Origin: Artemisia argyi
Taxonomy: Eukaryota; Streptophyta; Magnoliopsida; Asterales; Asteraceae
Reading direction: 5' to 3'
Assembly: GCA_030686995.1 (NCBI GenBank)
Contig: JARVZY010002409.1
Span: 1 to 64,000 of the forward strand
DNA length: 64,000 bases
The translations under genes and the position numbers were made by a program. This document shows, piece by piece, positions 41,480-53,700 of this stretch (positions within the stretch are counted from its first letter, which is position 1; each line of letters begins with the position of its first letter). The notes below the pieces were generated by a model. It had not been told where the DNA came from. It saw only the letters and a program-made list of their open reading frames with translations, and searched no databases.

Positions 41480-43430
41480 ATGGAAGAAGAAAATTTACCT
41501 AAGATAATGGTGGATGCTGATGTCGAAGAAGGTAAATCATATATGATTCTTCTGTGTTTCTGTTTTTTTGTTTTTATAGTAGAATCAAATATGAAATGTA
41601 ATCATATGTAATTCAGCTTTCTTTTTTTTAAGCTTATTAATAGATTTTGTTTTATCTGTAACAGAATCATATATGATTCTTGTGAAATCATATATGATTC
41701 TTGTATAATCATATATGATTCTAACGAAAATCACTATATTTTAGCATTTGTGACGACACCAAGGCCGACTTTATAAATAATTATATTTTTACATGTTATT
41801 CTAGAAGAATCACATATGATTCTTTGTAATGTTAATAACTATATTTTTACATGTGATTCTAGTAGAATCATATATGATTTTTAGTTAAGTAATATATGAT
41901 TCTAATAGAATCATATATGATTCTATTCAGAAAATAAAGAGTATTTGATCGTTGTAATGTAAATACTATATATATATAAACAAAATCACATGTGATTTTC
42001 TAAAAAAACAGAATCTCAGATCGTTATGGTGGATGATGAGGTTATGAATGAAGTTGAGATATTGGTGGATGCTGATGTGGAACAAGAAAATATTGTTGAT
42101 GTGGAAGAAGAAAATATTGATGAGATATTGGTGGATGCTGATGTAGAAGAAGAAAATATTGTTGTTATTCAAGGTAAATCATATGTGATTCAGCTTATTT
42201 TTTTTTTTTTTTTTTTTGCTTTTTAAGCTTATTGTTGAATCATATATGATTCTTGTTGAATCTTATATGATTCTTTTATAAAATATTGATTCTGTAAATT
42301 ATTAGAAAATATCGTTTTATCATATATGATTCTTGTTGAATCATATATAATTCTTTTGGGGAATCTGTTTATCATATATTCTGTTTTATACATTATGTAA
42401 ATTAAAAAAGAAAACAATCATATATGATTCTTCAAGAATCATGTATGATTCTTCATAAATCATGTATGATTCTAATGAAAATACTATATTTCAGCATCTG
42501 TGACAACACCAAGGCCGACTTTATACGCACATGAAGAAACTCCCAGGGTATTTATATACCTGTTGAGGGGAAAAAGTATAATACGATAGATGAATGTGTT
42601 GAAATGTACAATAAATATGCTGAAGTAGCAGGATTTGAAGTTAAAAAATTGGCGCAAAAAAATACAAGAAGTGGTTTGGCAAAAAGTAAGTACCTTATGT
42701 ATAATAGGCAAGGGTTTCCAAAAGAGATAAATATAAACACATTGGATCCTGAAAACAGTGACAAGAAAGTAAGAAATACAAGAAAACGGGTAACACGTTG
42801 TATGGCGCGAGTATTAATAACTTTGGATGAGGTTTCTAGAAAATATGTAGTTCATAAATTCCATTCTAAGCACAATCATGTAATGATTCCGAAAGAGTAT
42901 CAGCATCTAACAAAGAAACAAAGGAAGATGACTCAAGCGGAAAAGGAGTTCGTTGTGAAAGCTTCAAATATGAAACTTGGTGCGACAAAGGAACACCGTT
43001 TCTTATGTGGCATGAAAGGTGGCTATCAATATGTTCATGGCACAAGCAGTGATTTCAAGAATTATCAAATGGATATAAATGTATGTATAGGTGAAAGTGA
43101 CGCGCAAATGCTGATAAACAAAATGGAAAACCGACAGAATTATGTGCCGAACTTTACATTTCATTATATGGTTGAAAAAAGTGAGTTGGTTGCACTTTTT
43201 TGGGTGGATGAAGTTGCCAAATGCAACTATACGGAATTTGGAGATGTAGTGTCATTTGATGCAACATTCAGAACTAACAAGTAAGTAACTTTTCATATAT
43301 GATTATGTAAGATTTGAAACTCTTGATTCTATTCTTGAAATTATTGTGTGAAACTGTTGATATTCAGTTACGAAATGGTGTTTGCCCCATTCACCAGGAT
43401 AGATAATCATAAAAAGTGTGTGACATTTGA
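41480..43430 (+). pseudogene. Truncated FAR1-related (MULE-derived) gene
   Basis: FAR1/FHY3 proteins are domesticated Mutator-type transposases. Exons that I can join: 41480-41531 and 42012-42173, which encode an acidic N-terminus with a repeated ILVDADVE unit, then 42495 to about 43281. The third exon shows the FAR1 DNA-binding region (EMYNKYAEVAGFEVKK, CMARV, the H-x-H pair HNH) and the start of the transposase domain (ALFWVDEVAK, DVVSFDATF). A likely last exon starts at about 43369 (YEMVFAPFTRID) and its homology ends at about 43430, in palindrome repeats. The catalytic triad beyond the first Asp and the SWIM finger are absent. A one-base shift near 42546 separates the N-terminal exon from the FAR1 frame (upstream of Met 42604). 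It is truncated and shifted, so a pseudogene or captured fragment inside the Helitron. Confidence 0.78.
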
Positions 43431-44482
43431 TTCTGATACAATCATATATGATTCTATCAGAATCATATATGATTCTATCAGAATCATATATGATTATGAT
43501 TCTATCAGAATCATATATGATTATGATTATATCAGAATCATATATGATTATATTATAATATGAGCAGACACCACTTTTTGAGATTAATTTTAGACAAGTA
43601 AATGAACTTGAAATTGTGAAATTCTTTTTCATTTAGATGCACAAGCAGCCAAAGAATATAGAAAACCAATTTTTAGCAATTTTCAATTATTATTAAGCTC
43701 TAAAATGGATCAAAGGTGAAGGCCTTTTAACTGGTTTAAGAAATTATGCAACTATTGAAAAATTCACAAAATCACTTCTAAATTACTCCTAGATGCAAAT
43801 TAGATCATATTGAAATTTAACTTTTTACCTAAGTGAGCTAAATCACTAAAACCAACCTTATGCCAAACACACCCTTAAGCGTTCACTGTTTTTGGTTTTT
43901 CAATGTTTTGATGCAATCTAAGCTAAACTACTGATGCAATGTTATTATCTACCCTATATGAAATATATCTAAGCTGAAATGATGCAAATATAAGCTGAAA
44001 TGATGCAAATATAAGCAGTTTAATAAGCTCTATGAGATAATGCCTAAATGACTTATAAAATGCACAAAGTGGAATCTATGAGTACAAATGAAGGAAATCT
44101 AACAATCAAGCAATAAATCAACTTAAGTATACTAGTAAAACAATTATAACACCACTAAGCACTTATTCAAACAGTAAATCAACAAATAAGCAGTATATTG
44201 AAATAAGAAGCTAAAATTGAAGTGAGACTTACAAATGTATTGTGATGTAAACAACTACACAAACTTCATGCTTATGAAATTACACATACTTCGCCTAACA
44301 ACAACAAGCCAATAAACTATTTCCTAAATCACAACTATCATAACTATTTCCTAAATCATATATGATTCAACAAAATATCATACCTATTTCTAAAAATTTA
44401 AAAAGCAACAAAATAAAAACAAAATAACTGATAAGCAACAAAATATATCATAACTATTTCCTAAATCATATATGATTCAACA
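41535..44482. repeat. Dispersed palindrome ATCATATATGAT
   Basis: The 12-bp palindrome ATCATATATGAT occurs exactly 18 times by my count, usually as the 16-bp palindrome GAATCATATATGATTC or one base off it. About nine near variants exist (for example AATCACATATGATTC, AATCATGTATGATTC). Copies are dense at 41660-41720, 42236-42475 and 43438-43553 (five in about 115 bases) and isolated at 44345 and 44464. They lie in the introns and at the truncated end of the FAR1-like gene, all inside the Helitron. Confidence 0.92.
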
Positions 44483-45440
44483 AAATAACTGAAAAGCAAC
44501 AAAATAACAACAAAATAACTGATAAGCAAATTTATACAATATCTAACGATAATCAAACTAATAATAACCAAAATATGAAGAAAAAATAACCGTAATATGA
44601 AGGAAATGACCAGCAACGACATAAGAGACCGTTTTCTCCTTACTCAATGCCATTTCACGGTGGTTAACGGCGGTTAACGACGGATTTGATAGTGATGATG
44701 TGACGGTTATTGAATGAGAGTGGGTGAGAGCGAGAGATTGAGAGTGAGATTGAGAGATTGAGTATTGATAGTGAGAGTGGGTGGGTAGACGATTTAGGGG
44801 AAATTGATAGGATGGGAAAGGACCATGTTGCCCTTTTGATTATTATTAAAAAGAATGATTAATCTAACGGATGGGAAGAAAAGAAATGGACGGACGAGAT
44901 GGATGGATAAGATCTTTGGTAAATCTTAGATCTACACTGAACTTTTGGCTAGCTTTCAATGCTTGTAATCTTTTAAGACTTACAAGAAAAGAAGCATAGT
45001 TTACACAACTTTAATGCACATAATTTTCAGACTTACAAGACAAGAAGCATAGTGTACACCACTTTAATGCACATATTAAAAACAATAAAGCACCCCATTA
45101 ATGCTATTTAATGTAGTCAATTAATTAACCGGTCAATAAATACAATTAATACAGTTATTAAAACACCCATTACATAAGAAATACAAATTATCAAACATAT
45201 TGTACAACTAAATTAAACACAATTCCTACATTAGATGTCACTAATACAAACAATAAAGCACATTATACAAATATTCAAGCCCGAACGGGCAACAGGCCAA
45301 ATGGGATTGAGTATGAAGCGGGCCAAACGGGCTCGAGCCCGAACGGGCACGGGCTAAACGAAATTCTTAATATCCGTAAATTTATTGTCAAAAAGAAACT
45401 AAAATACATGATTCACTGGAAAATTTAATTTCAGGGTACC
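43554..45440. other. Non-coding interior of the Helitron
   Basis: AT-rich sequence with repeated AATAAGC words (43970-44230), two isolated palindrome copies and a GAGAGTGAGATTGAGAG-type purine stretch at about 44715-44790. There is no helicase, transposase or host frame. Confidence 0.6.
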
Positions 45441-45722
45441 CGCGATATAGTAGTATAGATAGGGGTGTTTCGGTAAGCTTCTTAAAATTTACTGTCGGTT
45501 ACTCACTTTTTGCGGCGACAAGTACCCAACAATTTAATTTATGTGCGGCGACGAGTACCCAGTAATTAATTTATGTGTGGCTAATGTTATACGAGAAAAT
45601 GTTACGATGTTTATATACAACAGTATAACTGAAAAAGTTACACATGCTAAGGCTTTTGTAATCATAACTATAAGAGGTCTATGTATGGTAAGATGTTAAA
45701 TCACCATTTTATATCATCTCAC

Positions 45723-47380
45723 TAGGGCCTAGCATCGGGCCGGATCCCGACCCGACCCGACCCAACCCGTCCCGATTAATCCCGATCTCGAAAGTCACTT
45801 AAATCATAAACTGAATACCGACCCGAAAGTAGTCGGTTTTTTTGGCCCGTTGATGTGTTTCGAAAGCTTTAAATTTATAAGACTAATTTTACCGAATCCT
45901 TGTTACTCAAAACACACGTGTAAAAGTATAACCCTCGTTTATAGTAAAGAGTTTTGGTAAGACCAGGTCGTTCCACAGGGACTGAGGTTTGCTCTTATGT
46001 ATCAATTAACTTAATCAAGATGATTTAGAAAACATATGCAAATGTTTTGAAATTTAAATATAAGACAGATATGATTACTTGGATAGTTCTTATAACTCAG
46101 TGATGGCATATGATAATGATCTCAGTGGCTTAAGTAAGTTCAAGAAATGAGTAATTATTTTCGTCAAAATAACGCTTCATCAGTTAACAGATATGATTCA
46201 AGACTTATGTCTGCTAGTTCTTAAATGAGTGGTTAACAAGTATAAATACTAGTTGCAATGTTTCAAACTCTATTGTTTATTTCAATACAAAAACGATTTC
46301 TCCTTCAATTGATCAACATACATAGACATATGTTGAAAACCATAAAATACTAGTTGAATCTTTCGACCCATTTCAATTAGTAATTATAATCAAAGAGATA
46401 AACAATGGTGATAAATTTAGAACACAGCAAGATCGTAACAAAAACAAGAAATCAACAAGAGATCATAACCATAACCAAACACTTTATTATAGTAACATAT
46501 CCAAGCAACCATAAGGAGTTTAGCCTAACATGGCTTTAATAATCATGCTTACAGTGGTAATATCGTACAAAATGATCAACATACTTTCTGAATTAATGTA
46601 ATGAAGAAGCTACCATCACTAGCGTTCACCACAATTAATATCGAGATAGTATTACAACGCTTTTAGAACGTTGCCTTTATTTCTATCACCCCAATGATTG
46701 GAATATGAGATGGATTATTATCAGAGATTTGTTGGTTGTTGAGAAGAGTGTTGGTGTATGAAAATGAGGCGTAATGAAGCTCTATTTATAGGCGAAGGAT
46801 GAATGGCCAGGCACTGAAATACGTTGCACTTGAGGAAAAGGTCGGCGGACTTCACACTGAATACCGACGATCTAGGAGATAAACAACGGCGACCTTCAGA
46901 TGACTTCTTGGAGCCAAAGGGTCATTAATAGAGCTTGAAGGTTGGCGGACTTCAGATATAAGATCGCCGCACTTTACTTGATTTGACTTAGATTGTGTAG
47001 GACTATATTCGTCCCTGTAACCGGCACATTTTAGATATAAGCTTGGCGCTCTTTTCTCTTGAAATAGGCTTTATCATAAGATTATCTTGAATTTGTATAT
47101 TTTGCCTTGGTTCTTGAAGATCTTTGTCTAGAGGACCTAAAATGCATTTTCATGCAATTAAGTATCGAAAGTTCTTATAAATCATATAGAAACTAAAAAT
47201 AACGCTATATAAAATATGTATAATTCGAGCGTCATCACCCGTCCCGACCCGACCCGAATCCCAAAAATGCTAAAAATCCATCCCGACTCCCGACCCGAGA
47301 AGCTATTATTCGGTTTCGGGACTATCGGTTTGTCGTGATCGGGTCGGTTATCGGGACTCGGGCGATTTTGCTCACCCCTA
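45723..47380. mobile_element. hAT-type element split by a solo LTR
   Basis: The perfect 8-bp target duplication CATCTCAC (45715-45722 and 47381-47388) flanks ends TAGGGCCTAGCA and, reversed, TAGGGGTGAGCA. Both terminal regions are made of CCCGACCCGA/TCGGGTCGG words, so they can pair. Removing the inner solo LTR leaves an element of about 266 bp (plus one copy of CCCGT). That is the size of a hAT MITE, with no coding capacity. Confidence 0.85.
45851..47237. mobile_element. Solo LTR nested in the hAT element
   Basis: It begins TGATGTGTTTCG and ends GCGTCATCA, so the 5-bp ends TGATG and CATCA are inverted repeats. It is flanked by the target duplication CCCGT (45846-45850 and 47238-47242). It is 1387 bp with no internal region, so it most likely arose by LTR-LTR recombination. 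The retrotransposon superfamily cannot be fixed from the LTR alone. Confidence 0.82.
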
Positions 47381-47388
47381 CATCTCAC

Positions 47389-48149
47389 TGCTATCTTAGC
47401 ATTCTCAACTTTAACAATTGCACATCAAAATACCTCTAACTAATACGTAACATGTTAAAACATCCCTTTTAATACCCACCATTTTACTTTATTTTTTTTA
47501 AACAAACTAGTTTTTCATTCATTAAATAAAAATACAAATTCTAATACAAAAACAAAATATAATACAAAACCAAAAATTACATTCAAACAAATTACAAACT
47601 ATCAAATTTAAAGGGACTAAAACTTCAAATTAAACATTCTAAAAGGTTTAAATTTTAAACAAAAAATAAAACAATAAAAAAACTTGCACATTTTATCTTC
47701 CTCATAACATACACTACAAAACTCAAATACACACGCACCATACGAACACCGTAAACACATACTAAAAAAATAAAAATAAAATAAAATCCAACGCTCGTTG
47801 CCAAACTAACACCTCCCCCCACCCCATCCCAAGCCGACCCAACGCCTCCTCCCCAGTGTGGTAACTTTGGCTCCACGTCACCCCAACGACCCTACCTTTA
47901 TGTTAGCATACCTTGTGCTCTAAAGGAAAACAGTTATTTCGTAACTTAATTGAAAAAAGTATATTTGAAACCAAATTGAAGCAAAAGGAAATTCTTATTG
48001 TTTACACCAGTTGTTAGATTATTCGAATTTTTCAAATTTTAAATGAGGTAATATCAATATGTCAATAAAAGTGACGCATACAACCAAACAATATCACGTC
48101 TTACTTAACAAATAGTTAGCAGATTTATTTTTCAAATTCTAGCAATAAT
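47389..48149. other. Intergenic DNA, no gene seen
   Basis: AT-rich up to about 47790, then a C-rich patch at 47800-47900. No coding frame, element terminus or RNA gene could be supported. The missing 3' part of the neighbouring copia remnant would be expected here and is absent. Confidence 0.4.
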
Positions 48150-48159
48150 ACATGAATGT

Positions 48160-48742
48160 TAAGTTGTTGTTTTTGTTGAAAGTTGGTTTTTAAGATTGGA
48201 AATTTCTTCATTCAAAAACTTGATTTTTCTAGTTGTAACTTTGTGAAGTTCATTAAGTTTATCATTTAAATTCGTGTTTCTAACCACTTGATCTCTATAG
48301 CCAATTTCTAGTCAGATTTGCGTTCATTTGTCATTTCAAAACTTTTTAATTTTGCCTTGTATCTCTTAAGCTCAGTTGTCAATTTAACATTCGCGGCATT
48401 AACTTCGCGATTGACAGTTTGACATTTCTCAACCTCAAGTTGAAAATTATGGATTAATGATTCAAGGAAAGCACGTTCTTGATCATGAGCAGCTTCAATC
48501 TATCCCCACTCTTCTCCAGTAGGATTCATTTCTGGAGTTGCAAACACAATATTGCTATCATGGTGTTCCTCTAAAAATTTATCAGTAGTGGAAACGGGTA
48601 GCTCAAGCTGTTGCTTCTTTTGACCAAATAGACTATATGCCACCATAGAATCATAATCTTTTATCTCAATTGCTGTGTCAGTATAATAAGAAGGTTTACA
48701 ACCACTATCGTTATTTGAAGTAGGTTCTTGAATATCTGCCAT
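48160..48742 (-). pseudogene. Copia gag coiled-coil fragment
   Basis: Minus-strand ATG at 48742 starts an open stretch of 80 codons to a TAG near 48500. The same type of protein then continues, with at least one more stop near 48315. Recognisable content: a SNIVFATPEMN block and, after the first stop, a Glu/Lys/Asn-rich helical stretch (LIHNFQLEVEKCQTVNREV, then LTTELKRYKAKLKSFEM). I know this pattern from the long coiled-coil part of copia gag-pol proteins in Asteraceae. Zinc knuckle, integrase and RT are missing. It is a dead fragment. Confidence 0.6.
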
Positions 48743-49823
48743 GAAAATGTTAGTAGCAAATGAAGTCTGGTTACTTTTGATTCATGAGTCATGTAAATAA
48801 GTCATATTCTCTGTTGTCATTTGTTTATATCGTTTCTCTAATTTTTTACATTGGTTTCATGTATCATTTTATTACTCCTGAGTATACTTGAAAGAATGGT
48901 TAAAAAATGAGTGACATTATTTGATGTGTGAATGAAACTTGAATATGGATCTTTCAAACTGACAATGGTATATGATTTTGGTTTGTAAAGAAATTTCTCG
49001 AAAGATTTCGTTTAAGGTTGTTTTCCTTTTCTGTAAATTGGGGAAATTTCTCGAAATTCTCAAAGGTTCTCGAAATCCATACAATCTATTAGGTACCAAG
49101 GTTCTCAAAAGTACTACTAGGCCTATTAAGGAAGAAATTACTCGAAACTTTTTAATCTATGAAAAGGTATAGCCTTATAAAGTCTATAAATTACTCAAAA
49201 TTCCCAAAGTTCTTGAAACCTAATTTACTCGAAGCCATATGTCAAAGATAGTGGAGTCTCAACTAAGCTAGTAGGACACGTAGGATTTCTCGAAACTTTT
49301 TACTCGAACCCTAAAAGTACTCGATATTCTATATTACTCAACCTAAAAGTACAGCCATATCAGTTTCGAGAAAATTCAAAGTTTTTGAAAATTTTTGAAG
49401 ATTGCAATTTTTCGAGAAAAATTATGGGAAACTATTCAACCTAAAAACTATCAAAAACTATCTAACTCTTGTTTCCTCTCCTAATTTTCTACTTAATACC
49501 TCATCTATAAGCCTAAATCTAACATAAAAATATCAACTTTTAACACTTTCAACCGATAAAGCACCCGATTCTATCTAAAAATGAACTAATACATTTTCCG
49601 ACAAAAATCCTTAAAAGTTGATATTCTTGTATTTTTAAACCATTTTCTTTTTTATAAGACTTATAAGAAGGATAAAAGAAGTAAGAAAGTTGTAAACTTT
49701 AGTAGTTTTAACGAGAAAATTTAGGACACGAAATTACTCGAAACTTTCATATAACATGTTTTTTAAAAGTTTGAAGCTTTTAAACCATTTTTGACACTAA
49801 AATCATTCCATCGTCATGTGCAA

Positions 49824-49835
49824 GCTCTGATACCA
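49824..49835 (-). other. Primer binding site (tRNA-Met)
   Basis: The minus strand reads TGGTATCAGAGC, a perfect match to the common plant initiator-Met PBS. It lies 2 bases from the LTR end. Confidence 0.88.
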
Positions 49836-49837
49836 AT

Positions 49838-50115
49838 TGTAAGAACCCAATGGATCAAGATCATGCACACATATGAAAGGTTTTATAGAAAGGGAAAGTA
49901 GATAGAGAGAAGGTGAAACCAAAAAGGTGTAATATTAGATTATCACACACCCAAAATATGAATCTACACTTTTTCAACTAGGAGAGGGTTTATATACTTC
50001 TAGATGCCACGATGGGCTTACTAATGGGATCGGCCCATTGGGCTTCTACTAGTTACTAACTAGTTTACATAGTAAGCCCGATTACATAATACGATCGCCA
50101 CTTCTGATCCTCACA
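49838..50115 (-). repeat. 5' LTR of the truncated copia element
   Basis: 278 bases, plus-strand TGTAAGAACCC to GATCCTCACA. The ends TGT and ACA are inverted. It sits directly next to the PBS, which fixes its inner border. The outer border is set by the CACA end and is less certain because no target duplication partner survives. Confidence 0.68.
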
Positions 50116-50777
50116 AAATTTAATGATAAAAGAAATAAGGATTTAATAAACAGAAAATGGGAAGAGAAATTATGTGCAAAAGGTGAAAAATTAGCCACTA
50201 TTTATAGGCAAAGAGGAACCTGAACGAATACTAGACGCTTCCCTTTTTATGGTGATTTGTAAAATTTGTTAAGGAATATTCTTTTGAGAGGGAAAAATCA
50301 AATTTTGAATTTTATTCCTATTAAAACATTTTTTATATATATTCAAAAATAATTTGTTTAATTATTTTTGTGAAAATGTTTTGTCACGTTTTTTTAAAAT
50401 ATAAAGTGTATGATAAAAATATTTCTTTGATCATCCATCAAGTTTAACGTTTATTGTTATTATAAAAAGTAGAGAAACCGAAAAATATAAATAACGTCTT
50501 TAAACATTATTTGTATTAACAAAAATGTTTTTCAAATTTAGCATTATGCGACTCCACAGAATTGTCGACACGTATCCAAATATTGGTGGGATATTTTTTG
50601 CTAGACCGAAGTGACGTTCTGTGCGACCAAGTATCTTTTCTTGCTAAACCTACATGACATTTTTGTCTTATTAGAAAGTGAGACTTACTTTTATAAGACA
50701 AAACACATTTTTCAAAATAGAAAAACAAAATAGAGGTGGGTCTCGCTCTTTTAATAAGACAAAAAGGTCATGTCGGT
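50116..50777. other. Intergenic DNA, no gene seen
   Basis: AT-rich, no supported frame. It ends in TCGGT (50773-50777), the left copy of the target duplication of the next element. Confidence 0.5.
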
Positions 50778-53700
50778 TGTAACACCCCCTAATTTGAAAT
50801 GCGGCAGCGGAATAGTAATTAGGGTGTTACGGTGAGGATCGAAGTCATAATGATAGAAAACGGCTCAAAAGAGATGTTTTAAAACATAATTTCATTTATA
50901 AAAATTTGAAGTACAATAGGTCCTTATCAGAGTATTATAAAAGCTTGATGTTTTGAACTAAATCAAACATCATTTATTTTACATCATTATTGAAATAAAG
51001 AAAACAAATTTTGAAGATTTTTGCCGCCCGTTCCATGCTTGCTTCCCCTGCTAAATACCTGAGATACATGCTTAAAAGTCAACAAATTGTTGAGTGAAAT
51101 CATAGAGTTTGAATTTAATGATCATTTTGATACACAAGTAAGATTGTATTGGAAAATACAATCAGTTTGAAAACATTGATATTGCAGTTCATATATTGCT
51201 CTAAGTCTTATGACACGCAAACGTTAACAAATACCGTAAACGGCGGGTGTTTATCAAATCAATGATAAATTTGCCCTCGTGTAATAGGTGATTTTCCAGT
51301 TCCTATTTTTACTCAAATATAATTATCACGACTAATACGACTAACCACATGCATAATGGCATTCCGTCAAGTATTAATGGGACAGACTGTCAAACCTTAA
51401 ATAGATCTATTCATTATATTCGCGTTCACCGCAGTGATTAATGGCTCATGAATAAGGGTCTTTTGGCAATAGGTAACTTAGGCATATATCAGTCAGGAAA
51501 GCATACAGAAAAATACTTGCGATCTATTTGTAACATGTATCCTCCTCACGGAGTTTTGAAAATAAGTAAATGTGAGGCTATGACTCACCTTGATTGATAC
51601 TGAAAACGAAGAAAATAAAGTCGAACGAATTTATGAAAACGGCTTCGAAACACAACCTGATAAATAAATTTATCTAAGAACTTGACCAAAAACTATTCGG
51701 TAATTATGAAGAAATAACGAATATTAGATATTCGTTATGACGAAAAAAAATGATGTGCAGTGAACATCTTGTGATATGCATGATTTGACAAAATATGATT
51801 TTTAAATTATCCATCGAAGTTTTTCCTTTTTAATCGTAAGTAAAATATTAACTTTTTAAATATCGTTATATATATTATTAACGTTACGTTAAATAATATA
51901 TATATAAATAAAAATAAAGTTTAAACATGATATGAAATAAATTGACGAAAATAGAAAATAAATAAGAATGATAAATAAGTTACGTTTAGTCTTTGTCTCC
52001 TTTTCCAATTTTTACCATTTTTACACTAATGATACTTGCGTTACACCGTTAGTCCTTTTTATATATTTTTCAACTATAGTCCTCTACTTTGTCCAATAAT
52101 CAATACTAACCTTGGTATATTAATTTTTATCACGTTTTACCCTTAGATTTCTGTATTTACAGGTTTAGTCCTTTATTTTCAATATTTACACATTTAGTCC
52201 TTCTAGGTGTCGTTGCGTTACATTTTTAGTCCAATTTTGCAAAAATAATTATGAAACTTTTCTAAAAATTTCCGAAGCTTATTTAATAAGTAACAAGCTT
52301 ATTTTAACTGCTTAATTATTTAAAACCTTAATTTTTAGCTTATGGGCCATTTAACGATTCAATTAAAGGCCCGTTAAGAGTTTTGGAGGCGAGGGCATAG
52401 AAAACGTTTTGGGCTTAGCTTTGGGTCATTTTTATGATTCTAAAAACATTTCTTATGGGCCCTGTGGGCTTACGGATTTTAATTACTTAATGGGCTTAGA
52501 TTGAGCCCAAGTCGAAAACATAAGGTTTTTATAAATATTTTGGTTTTGAAATCCGGTTTGTGTACGTTCAAAATGGATCGTTTAAGATGTCAAAACGTGA
52601 TTATTTTTACAAGTTGTTTATATGAAAATGTTAGTTTTCTAGGTGGTCTATGACGTCGTGAAATAATATAGTACTATCGTTAATTGAAATTTTAAGTTAT
52701 ACGCTTGTTTAGTGACATGGTTGAATCGATTTATATTTTGAAAAGTTGTAAATTTTACTAAGTGTTTTTCATAAATTTCATTCGATGGATGCAATTTAAA
52801 ATGGATGCGTGATATGCTTGAAACGTTACAACTAAAGTGAATTGTGTGTGCTACGTAATTCCTAGGCCTTCCAAGATAGAGGCAAATCACGTTTCGTGTA
52901 CTATGATTAAATATATACGTGTGATTCATGTGCAAATTGATATACATTCGAAACAATAACCACAAAGTGCATGACTAAATATTAACGTATGAAATGGAAT
53001 AGAAATGAGTAGAGGAAACTTACAAACACCTTAGAGGTGATCAAGAGTCGAGATTGATAGAAAAGGAACACAAGAAAATCACGTCTCAACTATATAACCC
53101 AAACGTTATATATATATTTCAACCCGATTTCCTTTCCTTGCTTCCAATATTATACCACACGACTTGTAAGTCTTTTGAGAATGGTTCGAAGGACAATTTA
53201 TCTCAGTGAATGAGTTTGGAAATGAATAAAAGAAGAATGCATGCAAGTACGTACATATATTACTAATATATATAACATTTAGTAGAGAAATTCAAAGTGA
53301 ATTCTTCGTATACTATTTGCATGTCAGTACTAGCTCTTAGATGAATATTTTATATTGATTTAGGGAGCGTTGTGAGAGCACAAAAGAAGGGAGATGTTGG
53401 GTGAATCATACTCTATGTCGACCATGCAATTTTTCCTTGTATACGATTTACAAAATCGTGTACAACTTATTTATACATAATCGTCTTTAACATTTGAGCT
53501 TAGACTCATCTCAGGAATAATATTAGGAACGATTAGAAACAAACGAGATTCAAACCGGTTAAGTTTTGAATATATTGTAAATCGATTTGGGTTTGCTAGA
53601 GTCGAATACTTTGCCTCTTAAAAACATATCAAAACTCAACGTATGGACGTGAGAATTGACACACTAATTGTTGGCTAGTAGGTTAACGAGATGAGAAAAT

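Larger units (their letters stand above)
40717..45459 (-). mobile_element. 4.7-kb Helitron carrying a FAR1-like gene
   Basis: On the minus strand the element starts TCTATACTACTATATCGCGGG (5' TC at 45459-45458, preceded by A at 45460). It ends CTAG (40720-40717) followed by T (40716). Four bases before CTAG lies a perfect hairpin: arms GTACCCGC and GCGGGTAC (40725-40732 and 40744-40751) around 11 bases. These are the structural hallmarks of Helitrons: TC start, hairpin, CTRR end, A/T insertion site and no target duplication. There is no RepHel helicase frame, so it is non-autonomous. Inside, antisense to the element, is a truncated FAR1/MULE-like gene, surrounded by many copies of a 12-bp palindrome. 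The termini match the small Helitron in the kinase intron. Confidence 0.82.
48150..50115 (-). mobile_element. Truncated copia element with one LTR
   Basis: Read on the minus strand it has a short LTR (50115-49838, TG and CA ends) and a methionine-tRNA PBS (49835-49824). A leader of about 1.1 kb follows, then a gag fragment (48742 to about 48160). There is no pol and no second LTR, so the 3' side is lost. The short LTR differs from the Sirevirus-like element, so this is a separate copia lineage. Confidence 0.7.

Noticed and set aside
43348..43632. Frames encoding IIYDS repeats on both strands
   Set aside because: They are the palindrome array read as codons. The palindrome gives similar text on both strands, and homology to FAR1 ends before it.
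41535..44482. Palindromic repeats considered as a CRISPR array
   Set aside because: Plant DNA, irregular spacing, no constant spacer length and no cas genes.
52648..52965. A 105-codon minus-strand frame also present at 60835-61152
   Set aside because: It appears twice only because both LTRs are near-identical. Composition is ordinary for AT-rich non-coding DNA and there is no recognised motif.
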